Assembly: GCA_905221605.1 (NCBI GenBank)
Contig: CAJNDS010002457.1
Location: forward strand, 575,501-639,500
Direction: 5' to 3'
Source: Symbiodinium natans
Taxonomy: Eukaryota; Sar; Dinophyceae; Suessiales; Symbiodiniaceae
Length of the DNA stretch: 64,000 nt
Shown: positions 10,545 through 20,000 of the stretch, piece after piece
Layout: the number at the start of each line of letters is the position of its first letter
Position numbering within the stretch: the first letter of the stretch is position 1
Program-made: the position numbers and the translations under genes
The notes under the pieces: generated by a model
What the model was told of the DNA's origin: nothing
What the model saw: only the letters and a program-made list of their open reading frames with translations
Database searches by the model: none

Positions 10545-10805
10545 TATGACCTCGACATCAAAAGCGAAAGGTTTGTTTATCAACCTGGTGCGCCTACAAC
10601 GTCAAAACGTCAGTTGTTGTGTAAACCCTAGTGTGTCCTCAACTTCAAAAACGAAAGGATCTTTGTGAACCTTGGTGTGCACCCATCCTCAAAAACGAAA
10701 GCATTTTGTAAACACGTTTAAGCGAAAGGGTTGTTTGTAACCCCTAGCAAAGGACTTTTGTCAGCCCTAGCGTGCCCTCAACCTCAAAAACGAAAGCTCC
10801 TTTCA
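10545..10805. repeat. Degenerate tandem repeat, unit about 50-60 bp
   Basis: About five diverged units share CTCAAAAACGAAAG and a GTGTGC or GCGTGC box (for example 10636-10656, 10687-10700 and 10778-10797). No coding frame was seen. Confidence 0.7.
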
Positions 10806-10834
10806 AATATTCAAATCTCTCAAAATCCTAAAAA

Positions 10835-11625
10835 CCTAGGGGGGTAGGCGCTGAGGAGCTTGGGAGCTTATAGTTAGGGGTTTAGGTTTCTGGGTTTCGG
10901 AGCCTAGGAGCTTAGGGTTTATAGGGTTTGATTTAAGGTTTATGGGTTTGGGGGGTAGGCGCTTAGGCGCTGAGGAGCTTAGGAGGGTTTAAGGATTTAG
11001 GGGTAGGCGCTTAGGCGCTTAGGACCTCAGGAGCTTAGGGTTTAGGGTTTAAGGGTTTAGGTGGTAGGCGCTGAGGAGCTTAGGGAGCTTTGGAGCTTAG
11101 GGTTTGTGGATCTAGGGGGCAGGCGCTTAGGAGCTAAGGAGCTTAGGGTTTAAGGTTTAAGGGTTTAAGGGGTAGGCGCTTAGGCGCTAAGGAGCCTAGG
11201 AGCTTAGGAGCTTAGGGTTTAGGGTTTAAGGATTAAGGGGCAGGTGCTGGGCCTCCCCGCCTTTTAACTTTGAAAAAACCCTAAAACCCTCAAAATCTAG
11301 AAGGCCCGGGCTTTCAAGATTTTAAGGGCTTTAAGGAAATCATGAAATTTAAAAGGGGGTCCCTGGGTCCCGGCTCCTAAGCTCTTAAGGTCCTGAGCGC
11401 CTAAGCGCCTACCCCCTAAACCCTTATAGACCTTAAACCCTAAAACCTAGGCTCCTAAGCTCCTAAGCGCCTAGGCGCTTTAGCGCCTACCCCCTAATCC
11501 CTTAAACCCTAAACCCTAAACCATCAACTCCTAAGCTCTTAAGCTCCTGAGCGCCTAAGCGCCTAAACCGTAAACCCTAAGCTCCTAAGCTCCTAAGCGC
11601 CTAAGCGCCCACCCCCTAAACCCTG
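10835..11625. repeat. Inverted pair of GGCGCTTAGGCGCTTAGGAG satellite arrays
   Basis: The left array (10835-11250) repeats GTAGGCGCTTAGGCGCT and AGGAGCTTAGG. The right array (11370-11625) carries the complement (CTAAGCGCCTACCCCCTAAA). The spacer (11255-11365) is itself partly inverted: GGGACCC-like ends and AAATCTTGAAAG/CTTTCAAGATTTT. The unit merges into TTTAGGG-like sequence. Confidence 0.8.
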
Positions 11626-11674
11626 ATACCCCGGGACCCCTTTTTATCTTTAAAAAAACTTGCCTGCTTCTCTG

Positions 11675-11766
11675 CTGAAGATGATGGGGGATGATGGGGT
11701 ATGATGAGGATGATGGGGGATGATGCGGGATGATGGGGGATGATGGGGGATGATGGGGGATGATGG
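11675..11766. repeat. GATGATGGGG minisatellite
   Basis: About nine decamer units, GATGATGGGG with small variants. Confidence 0.9.
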
Positions 11767-11843
11767 TGAATAAATACTTTAAAACAATCGAAAGAATTTT
11801 AAAAAATTCATTGGCGGTGGCGTGTGCAGGCGTCCAGCCAGCT

Positions 11844-11984
11844 CATTCTTTAAAATCCTTAAAATTTAAGTGGCCGGCCAATTAAAATTTAAGGGTTTTA
11901 AAGAATGTTTAGGCCTTGTAAATTCTTTAAAATCCTTAAAGTTTAATTGGCCGGCCAATTAAAATTTAAGGATTTTAAAGAATT
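11844..11984. repeat. Two tandem 64-bp palindromes centred on GGCCGGCC
   Basis: 11844-11907 is near-perfect with its centre at 11875/11876. 11921-11984 has its centre at 11952/11953. Both have arms of the type ATTCTTTAAAATCCTTAAA. The surroundings (11770-12150) are AT-rich and rich in AATTTAA motifs. Confidence 0.85.
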
Positions 11985-12215
11985 TAAAGAATTCATAAAT
12001 TAGGGATAATTTAGGAAGTTAAGGAATTTAAAGAATTTGGGCATCTTTAGATTCGTTAAATTCCTTAGATTCCTAAATTAATTTAAATTCGTTCTGTGCC
12101 CAAATACAAAATTTTAATTTAAACTTTTAAACTTTTGGCAAAATTTGGTTAAATCGGGCTGCTCTTTGTATGTGATGAGAAAGGCGCGGCTCGATTTGGC
12201 CAAATTTTGCCGGTG

Positions 12216-12298
12216 ATGGCCGAGGTACGGGAGCTCGACGTGGCCGAAGGCGCCGTTGTGCTGCTCAGAATGTCGTGGGGTGACACAACCTTGGGGAC
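12216..12298 (+). CDS. Probable first exon, acidic start
   Basis: An ATG at 12216 reads MAEVRELDVAEGAVVLLRMS and then WGDTTLG. It ends where TTTAGGG repeat begins at about 12300. Its composition and GC content match the confirmed exons, and it stands out from the AT-rich 5' flank. The next exon was not identified. Confidence 0.35.
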
Positions 12299-12362
12299 GG
12301 TTTAGGGTTTAGGGTTGAGGGTTGAGGGTTGAGGGTTTAGGGTTTAGGGTTTAGGTTTAGGG
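12299..12362. repeat. TTTAGGG tract with TTGAGGG variants
   Basis: About nine units. Three consecutive units are TTGAGGG. Confidence 0.9.
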
Positions 12363-13164
12363 CCACATGAACCCCAAAGTAGCTTGGTCGTATTCCCGAT
12401 TTTATTTTCATCCCTATTATGGTACTATGAACCATAAATCCTTTTCGGGGTTCATGTCGTCCCCAAGGCAAGGGCGCAGAATGTCGACGCAAAGCTTGTG
12501 GCATTGACCTCAAAACAAGTGCTTGGCATGAAAGTGTTACAAGAAGGGGCCTCCTATAGTTCGAGTAGAGTTATAAGGGCCCTAAATTGGGTTATAAGGA
12601 TCCTCTCTTAGTTCATAGTCGTTTAGGGTTTATAAGGTTTAGTAGGGTTTAGGGTTTATAAGGTTTAGAGCTTAGGGTTTGCAAAGTTCAGGTTGTAGCG
12701 TTTATAAGGCTTAGGGTTGAGGGTTGCGGTTCAGGGTTTAGGGGCATCGCTCAGCCAAGCCAGACTTTGAGCCACTGTGCTGGCTGCCAGGCGACCCCAC
12801 GGAGCTTCTCATGCTCGACGCCGCAACTAGGCGAAAACCCCACAAAACCCAGACCCATACGAAACAGTGTCTATATGACTGCTGTTGGTGCGTGTACTCA
12901 GGGTTCCCTAGAAGCAATAGGTGAGCGTATATACTGGTGTCCTTTTTGGGGAATACTAGCAAGATGATAACCCTAAAACCTAAACCCTACTTCATACGGT
13001 ACCCCTTAGGGGATCCTGCTCTCAGACGGTTCCTACATTTAGGGCGCACCCGAAAGGGATGATAACATAGAGGCCTGACCATGTGCCCCTTGATCTGGTC
13101 CCCAATGGCCCACGATTACGTAAACACGGGAGGAAGGCACAATAGTACGCCATCACCGACTTTC
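12363..13164. other. Intergenic-type stretch without a supported gene
   Basis: A family A relic lies at about 12365-12465 (CACATGAACCCCAAAG at the left and CCTTTTCGGGGTTCATGTCG at the right, as inverted ends). Degenerate telomere-like sequence lies at 12610-12745. ORFs on both strands at 12738-12967 overlap each other and are not supported by family resemblance. Confidence 0.5.
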
Positions 13165-13485
13165 CCTCCTAAACCCTAAACCGTAGACCCCAAACCCCAA
13201 ACCCCAAACCCCAAACCCCAAACCCCAAACCCCAAACCCCAAACCCCAAACCCCAAACCCCAAACCCCAAACCCCAAACCCCAAACCCCAAACCCCAAAC
13301 CCCAAACCCCAAACCCCAAACCCCAAACCCCAAACCCCAAACCCCAAACCTTGACCTCCCGAAGCCTGAAGGCTGAATCCTAGTCGAAGCCCTAAACCCA
13401 AAACCCTAAACCCTACACCCTAAACCTACACCCTACACCCTAAACCCTAGACCCGAAACCCTAAACCCTAAACCCTAAACCCTGA
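13165..13485. repeat. Telomere-variant tract dominated by CCCCAAA
   Basis: About 22 nearly perfect consecutive CCCCAAA heptamers fill 13187-13349 (TTTGGGG on the other strand). Ordinary CCCTAAA lies on both sides (13165-13186 and 13395-13485). The 82-residue minus-strand ORF here is only the translated repeat. Confidence 0.95.
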
Positions 13486-13486
13486 G

Positions 13487-13586
13487 GGTCATGGGCCTTA
13501 GGGCCGAGGTGATGCGGGTGGCCGCGGGGCTCGGACCGGCGGACTCGAGACCTTCTGAGGGGCGCCTCTGCCCCGCTCTCAGAGAG
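13487..13586 (+). CDS. Exon-like island between telomeric tracts
   Basis: One frame reads GLRAEVMRVAAGLGPADSRP and continues to a CPALR end, with a CTCTCAGAG-type end before the TTTAGGG tract at 13590. It is GC-rich and amphipathic. It directly abuts CCCTAAA at 13485. Unknown product. Confidence 0.3.
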
Positions 13587-13587
13587 T

Positions 13588-13760
13588 TTTTAGGGTTTAG
13601 GGTTTAGGGTTTAGGGTTTAGGGTTTAGGGTTTAGGGTTTAGGGGAGTTCAGGTTTAGGGTTTAGGGTTTAGAGGAGTTTAGGGTTTAGGGGAGTTCGGG
13701 GTTAAGGGTTTAGGGCTTCGAGGAGTTTACGGTTTAGGGTTGAGGGTTTAGGGCTTGGGA
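13588..13760. repeat. TTTAGGG tract broken by GGAGTT units
   Basis: Heptamers are interrupted at regular places by GGGGAGTTCAGG-like inserts, at about 13642, 13672, 13692 and 13727. Confidence 0.85.
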
Positions 13761-13978
13761 TTTAGTCCCCAGCCCAGTTGCAAAAAGGGCTTGGGGTTTT
13801 ATCGGTTTAGGGGGCGTGGTCAGAGATTTGTCAGTGTTTAGGGGACACGAGGCCAGGTCTCGGAGAGCTTTCAGCGTTTCGGGAACGTGGGTGCCAGGAT
13901 CTTTAGGTTTAGGGGGTTAGGTTTAGGGCTTAGGGTTTGGGCTTCAGGGCTTAGGGTTTACGAGCCTGATTGTGGTTG

Positions 13979-14077
13979 CAGTGAAGATGCTTCAGCCAGG
14001 GATGTTGGGACTTGATCTGCTAGCGGCAGGGAGTTTGGTTGCACATAGATCTCGGGCCGAGGCCCAGATGCAACAGA
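13979..14077 (+). CDS. Exon-like island, helical
   Basis: After GTGGTTGCAG the frame reads KMLQPGMLGLDLLAAGSLVA and then a charged HRSRAEAQMQQ end. The hydrophobic-then-charged pattern is protein-like. Degenerate telomeric DNA lies upstream and a family J/H region lies downstream. Confidence 0.3.
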
Positions 14078-14104
14078 AAGGGTTTAGGGCATACTGAGAA
14101 GCTC

Positions 14105-14345
14105 TTTTGACCTACGTAGTTAGTCTACTTAGTATCCCGCCTAGAGCCCCGACTGTAATCTGCATACCCCAGCTTACTAACCCTTTGGGATGTGCCCCCT
14201 TGTACCAGCAGTGCTTAATAGGGATTATAATAGCGGGTAGGTACTATACTCCCTGTTAAGGACTGTTAGCATAAGGGCCCAAGCCATAACCCACCATACT
14301 AACCACTTACTCAGTCCAAAAAGGGCTTTCCAAGTGTAGGGGTTG
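14105..14345. repeat. Family H element within a family J-like pair
   Basis: 14190-14275 is family H: GGGATGTGCCCCCTT at the left and TTAAGGACTGTTAGCATAAG at the right. Outside it lie family J ends (GTAGTTAGTCTACTTAGTAT at about 14117 and TACTAACCACTTACTCAG at about 14298). The layout suggests one element inserted in another. Confidence 0.55.
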
Positions 14346-14662
14346 CCGACTCCATGTGCTGAGCTCTATAGGGCTGCGAGGCAAAACTCTTCGTGCAGGC
14401 TGTTCTTCTAAGGGTAGTTGCCTGGTCCCTTGGTATGGTCACTTAGGTTTTGAAGTGTGGTGCCTTGGGGTTTATGGGATGTATGAGGGGTATCTAAGGG
14501 CCCATAGTTCAATCCCTAGACCAAGGCAAAAACAAAAACCTAAACTCAAACCCCTACAAACCTGTGGTCTGTTCAGGTGTCCAGGCCCGGCCCACTAAAC
14601 CCTAAACCCTAAACCCTAAGCCCTAAACTCAAGGCTTAGGCCGCCCCCCTCGCTCGACCTCG

Positions 14663-14708
14663 ATGGCGCAAGCCGACCAGTCGTTCGCCCGCTTCCAACA
14701 GCTCGGAG
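14663..14708 (+). CDS. Probable first exon
   Basis: An ATG at 14663 reads MAQADQSFARFQQLG. The frame then meets GTCGGTAG at 14709, the same donor-like string that ends the island at 4653. It is followed by non-coding C-rich sequence. A second Met-start stretch at 14998 (MNSSVARSSTALAAGPARSS) may be downstream. Function unknown. Confidence 0.35.
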
Positions 14709-15102
14709 GTCGGTAGCACCCACGATGGGCCCGGTACCGCCTGAGGATCAGTACTGGCCCTTGCAACTTCTCACCCCCTGCTCAAAAACCGTTTTTTTGT
14801 ACCGGTTCTGCCTGGCCCCCCCTAACCCCCCCTTGCCCCTGTTTGTCGCCCCCCCCCCCCCCAACCCCGCAGTGGGAGAAAAGTGTTAGATGGCCCTCCA
14901 CAATCAAGCTTTCGAGCTTGTTCTGAAACCTAACCTTCACAGCATCTACGCCCTATCACGGCAAACCCTAAACCTAAACCCTAAATCCCCCTTTGCCATG
15001 AACAGCTCAGTCGCCAGGTCTAGTACCGCCCTGGCGGCCGGACCTGCCAGAAGCTCCAGAGGAGGGCACCGCCATCCCCGGATCCCCCTCTCTCAAACTT
15101 TA

Positions 15103-15430
15103 TAGGGTTTAGGGTTTAGGGTTTAGGGTTTGTTTAGGGTTTGGGGTTTGGGGTTGGGGGTTGGGGGTTGGGGGTTTGGGGTTTATTTAGGGTTTAGGGT
15201 AGGTAGAAGGGTTTGGGGTAAAAGTGTAAAAGGGAACAAGTGGGAAAAGGGTAAAAGGGTATTAGAAAGGGTTTAGGATTCGCAGGGCTTTCGGTCGCCA
15301 CGAGTGCCAGGTCTGAGAGTGTTGCTAGACCTTTCCGGCTAGGACATCATAGCCCGGATGCAAAACCCTAAGCCCTAAACCCTAAACCCTAAACCCTAAA
15401 CCCTAAACGCCTAGGGTTTAGGGCTCCAGT
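15103..15430. repeat. Mixed TTTAGGG/TTTGGGG tracts
   Basis: 15103-15215 contains TTTAGGG, TTTGGGG and TTGGGGG units. 15363-15425 is CCCTAAA in the opposite orientation. Confidence 0.85.
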
Positions 15431-15529
15431 GTTTGCTTTTGGCACCTGAGGCCGGTGTCTCAGCAGTCCTGGGTTGAAAAGGTTGTAGGGCTTAGGGTCT
15501 ACCAGGTAGGCCCTTGAAAACATCTCATA

Positions 15530-15605
15530 CTTTCCCTTATTTTGGGTTTAAGAGGATCATCTTCAGGAATATTTTTCAGAGGGTGTTAAGGGTTATCCTA
15601 GAGGA
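15530..15605. repeat. Family F element
   Basis: It contains AGAGGATCATCTTCAGGAAT and TTTTTCAGAGGGTGTTAAGG, then GGTTATCCTAGAGG, the same order as the spliced copy at 35488-35764. No adjoining exon was recognised. Confidence 0.6.
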
Positions 15606-15690
15606 GTATAAAACTTTAAACCCTTAATTGGGGTCGGGGTGGTGGCCCCCTGGCTGTTTTTTTTACGTTCAGGAGCACAATACTTCTATT

Positions 15691-15808
15691 TGCTAAGAAC
15701 CCCCCCCCCCCCCCCCCGAAAAATTAAAAAAGCAACATTCTTCCTTGTAAGGGCAATATAGGGATTAATAGTCCATTTTTTTCGGGGGGGTTCTGAAGCA
15801 TATAGTAG
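15691..15808. repeat. Family E inverted-repeat element
   Basis: CTATTTGCTAAGAACCCCCC at the left and GGGGGGGTTCTGAAGCATAT at the right. The core has TTCTTCCTTGTAAGGGCAAT, which also occurs at the right edge of the window. Confidence 0.8.
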
Positions 15809-16048
15809 ATTGTCATAGGCCTCTGCTTGGGCTTCTTGTGGCTGTTGCTTTGCCATTGTTACTTGCCACAGCAGTCATAGCACATTTAGTTGTGGCTTCC
15901 TTGTCTTAGATTTCCTGGAGCCTATCTTCATCCCCAAAATTCATCTTGCAGACCCCATATAAACCCTGAACCCTAAACCCTAAACCCTAAAAACCCTCAG
16001 CCCCTACCCCTAAACAGCCTAAGCCCACAACGCCTAACCTCCAGCCCT

Positions 16049-16141
16049 AGAGTCCCTGATCCGTCGCATAGGATCCGCCCAGTCCCAAGCCGCAGCCTGC
16101 CGAAAGCACTGCGACCTCGGTTGCGATCTTCATCTGCAAAG
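16049..16141 (+). CDS. Exon-like island
   Basis: After CAGCCCTAG the frame reads SLIRRIGSAQSQAAACRKHC and then DLGCDLHLQ, before telomere-like repeat at 16143. The flanks are CCCTAAA (15963-15990) and TTTAGGG (16150-16205). No family was recognised. Confidence 0.3.
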
Positions 16142-16220
16142 TTTGGGTTTTGGGTTCAGGGTTTAGGGTTCAGGGTTTAGGGTTTAGGGTTTAGGGTTTA
16201 GGGCACTTGGAAGCCCGTTT

Positions 16221-16460
16221 TAACTTAGTAAGTAGGGCAAATAAGGTGGGTTACGGAGGTTATAATATGGTCCGTTGCAAAGGAGGTTCTAGGAGGTACT
16301 AAGTAGACTTATTAAGTGTGTAGGAGCAGGGTTTCAGGGCTAAGGAGTTGGGATGTTCCCCCTTATAATCGCAGTCCTTAAAAGGGAGTCTAATAAGGGG
16401 GTACTATCATCCCTATGAAGGACTGTTGGTATAAGGGGCAACATCCCTAAGGAGGGTTTC
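16221..16460. repeat. Family J element followed by a family H element
   Basis: 16221-16320 has ACTTAGTAAGTAGGGC at the left and ACTAAGTAGACTTATTAAGT at the right. 16350-16436 has GGGATGTTCCCCCTTATAAT at the left and GGCAACATCCC at the right. Confidence 0.65.
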
Positions 16461-16664
16461 GGGTTTCAGGTATTTTGACAAGACCCTGCGAACTTGGATA
16501 TCAAACTCAAGCCTTCGGTATGAGCCCGGTGCCCTTGTCTTTTCCTCTAACCTTGCGTTCTTCACGCACTGTCACGCACCATGTTGTTTGAACATGGGCT
16601 TATATAGAAGTGAGATGTGAGGTGGTCAAAAGAATCCAGAGCCCTACTTCCGTTTCCAAGAAGC

Positions 16665-16775
16665 ACCCAAAGGGTCCATGTACCTATATGGTATATACTT
16701 GGGCCCTAAAGGAGTTCCCATATAGTAGCTTTAGGGCCCAAGTATATACCATATGGGTACATGGACCCTTAGGGA
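16665..16775. repeat. Family G element, long near-perfect hairpin
   Basis: AAGGGTCCATGTACCTATAT and TATACTTGGGCCCTAAAG on the left are mirrored by CTTTAGGGCCCAAGTATATA and GGGTACATGGACCCTTAGGG on the right, about 50 bp per arm. Other copies: 31166-31490, 35550-35650 and 39044-39245. Confidence 0.9.
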
Positions 16776-17054
16776 CACAGAATCCATCACGAGGGCCCTT
16801 TCCTATTGGCTTTGCCTGGTCTCTTTCAGTTTCATCCCCATCCTCATCCCACCCAAAACCCTAAACCCCAAACCCTAAACCCCAAACCCTAAACCCTAAA
16901 GCCTATAACCCTAAACCCCATCCTCATCCCATCCTTTGCTATCCAGGAACAAGCTGTTGAACCTCATCTCCTTGCGTGACTCAGCTGTCATCGGCATATC
17001 ATCTTAAAACAGGCATGGGATGCTCGCTGTCGTATTCGCGGCTGCGGCCAAGGC

Positions 17055-20000
17055 TTGCAAAGTCCCTTGTTGAAGCCGTTTTGGGATTGCGGGGGGGGCT
17101 GGTCGCTCACTGTTCTCGTGGTTCCCACCTGTCCAGCGCCACTTCGGATCTCAAGTTGCTCTGGCCCAAGCCCTTGTACAGAATCCATGCCCGTGCAGGC
17201 AACGCCTCGAAGTGCCCTGAAGCTACTGATCTTGAGCTTCACATGTGGGCTGTTTTTTCAAGGCAGGGTCCTGAGACTCATCTTCCTGGCCTTCGCATGT
17301 GGGTGTTACCGGGCTTGGACCGCAGCATGCACGTCTTCGAGGTGCTTCGCAGCAGGGAGGCGAGGAGCTGATCTACGATACGCCATCCTGGGCGCAGAGC
17401 CCTTCGAGCCGAAGGCCTCGAGCCTCTTAGAGTTACAGCTCCCGGAGTGCGAAGGGTTCTGGAAAGCCGTGACCGTGTTCAATGCCGCCTGCTGGGGCGT
17501 GTCTTACATCAGCTCCAAAGTTGGCATCGATGCCCTCGCGGCCGCGGGCGTGGAGGATGCCCCGATCGTCTTCGGCGCGCTGCGCTTCGGCCTCGCGGCC
17601 GTGCCGCTGCTTCCCTGGCTGCCCCGCTCGAGCGCGCTGGAGAGCGCGAGGGCCAGCGCCATCGTCGGGAGCCTGAACGGGCTGTCCTATGCGGCCGTCT
17701 TCTCCTCGCATCTAGGCAGGCCTTTCTGGGACATTTCTCGATTTTCAGGAATATTTTTTCAGTGGGTTTTAAGGGCCATCCGAGAGGAGGAGTAGAAACC
17801 CTAAACCACCCTAAAACCCTAAAACCCTAAACCCTAAACCCTAAACCCTAAACCCTAAACCCTAAACCCTAAACCCTTACTTACAAGGGCCATCCCCAGG
17901 TATTCTTATGGCACCAGCGGAGGTAAGGCTGCCTTCATCGTCTCCCTGCAGGCACTGGTGGTGGCCGCGTGCACGTCTCTTGCGACCAAGCGGCTTCAGG
18001 TGAGCAACTCGTCAGGGTTTAGGGTTTAGGGTTTGGGGTTTGGGGTTTAGGGTTTAGGGTTTAGGGTTTAGGGTCTAGGGTTTGGGGTTTAGGGTTTGGG
18101 GTTTAGGGCTTGGGTTTAGGGTTTGGGGTTCTAGGGCGGTTCAACCTTCCGGGAACTCCCCCCCGGCAGCTTAAGCGCGTACAACATGAGCCAGGAAGCT
18201 ACTATTTTGCTTAAGAGAACCCCCAAAAAAGAGTGAAAAAACATATAAGTGCGTACAACATGAGCCAGGAAGCTACGATCTTGCTTCCTTACAAGTGCGA
18301 GGTCGGGATGATTATTTTACACTTTTGGGTTCACCAGCCCTTGTCAGGGCAACAAAGGGAGAATTGTTTTGGCACTTTTTTTTTTTTTTTGGGGGGGGGG
18401 GGGGTTCTTAAGCAACTTGGCAGAGTAAGGTACGGTAGTCTCTGCCATCCTGGCGGTGGTTGGCGTGGGTTTCCTGGAGCTTTCTGGAGGGCCGCTGGAG
18501 ACATCCTTCGGCACCTTGCACGCCTTTGAGGTCCACGCAGCCCTAAACCCTAAACCCTAAACCCTAAACCCTAAACCCTAAACCCTGTTCTTGAAAGAGC
18601 TCCAGTATCCCAGAACCTAATACATCAGCTCCTGGGACCCAGAGTAGGCCCTTATTCCTTTTTTTTAGGGTTTGGATTCCCGTATCACCCCCTTTAAACC
18701 AAAAAGGGCATCCTTTTTTCTTCTAGGTTACTCTTCAAGTCTAGGCACTTGATTCCTTAACCCTAAGGTCGGTTAGGAAGGTCCTGTCATGTCTTCACCT
18801 GAGGTGACTTGCTTTGCTCAGCAGCGCCACTTGCTGTAGGAATTGGATGGTATATCTTGGGCAACACCATGAAAAAGTACCCAGACGACACCTTGCCTTC
18901 CTTGGCTATTCAATTTACATGCTTTACTGTCCTCTTTGTGACGTGGACCTTGGTGGACGTTGCGTTGACGCGCGGGCCATCTGGCATAGTGGACTGGCTG
19001 GGTCAGGCCCCTTCGATGTTGCAGACCCCTGGCCGCTTGTCCGACATGGCGGCTGGGCGGGTAAGTGCCTCCCCTCCTCCCCACCCGAAAAAGTAGAATG
19101 TAGGTATTTATTGCACATACTCCGCAAGCGGCGTCTAAGCCCGAAACCCGTGGCAAAGACATGGACGCTGCGCCACTGTGGCACAGCTTAGGGTGTAAGA
19201 AGGTTTGAGGGTCAAGTCAGGCGGGGGGGTCATTCTGAATGTTTCTTGAAGATTTGCCCATTCGCCCCCTCCAATGCTGTTGGGGAGAATTGCCATTGCT
19301 GTTTCGGATTGGCGGCAGCATGTGTGTTTTAAGAATTATGCTGAGTCTATGGTTGCATCAATGTGTTGTGCCTAGTTTTTCGTAAGCGTGCCCTATGTGT
19401 GCATCAGTGTGCTTGGCACTTTCATCGATTCGCTTCCGTACGTATCACCTCCAATGTTGAGCCCAAACAAAGCAGGCAGCTCCCCAAAATCCTTCCCCCT
19501 CCCCTCCCCCGATCCATTCCCATCCTAAACCCTAAAAACCTGAACCCTAAACCCTAAACCCTAAAACGTGAAACCTGAACCTAAGCCTTTTGAGGCCTCC
19601 TGGCCCCCCTCCTGTTCTCGACCTTTCTGGGCAACGTCTTGACGATGCTTCTGGCCAACAGGGCCGTGCAATTCGTCAAGGTCTCCGAGGCAGGTAACTC
19701 TTTGCCAGGGGCCGTTGTTTGGAAAATTCTTTGTGACTTCAGTTGGTTACACAAATCAGATAAGGTTAGTGGAGCTGGAGAGTTCATGCAACTTACCAAG
19801 TCGTTGACGTTGGGGGGCGGGGGGCATTTATCATTACCCTGGCCTGCACCCGACCCTAACGGCAAAACCAAGAATGTGACTGGGGCAACCTTCAGAAGTT
19901 ATGCGACGCACAAGCCAGATATTTAGGGTTTAGCGTTAGGGTTTAGGGTTTAGGGTTTAGGGTTTAGGGTTTAGGGTTTAGGGTTTAGGGTTTAGGGTTT

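Noticed and set aside
13153-13401. 82-residue minus-strand ORF with a Gly-Phe-Gly-Val-Trp-Gly repeat
   Set aside because: It is only the translation of the CCCCAAA tract.
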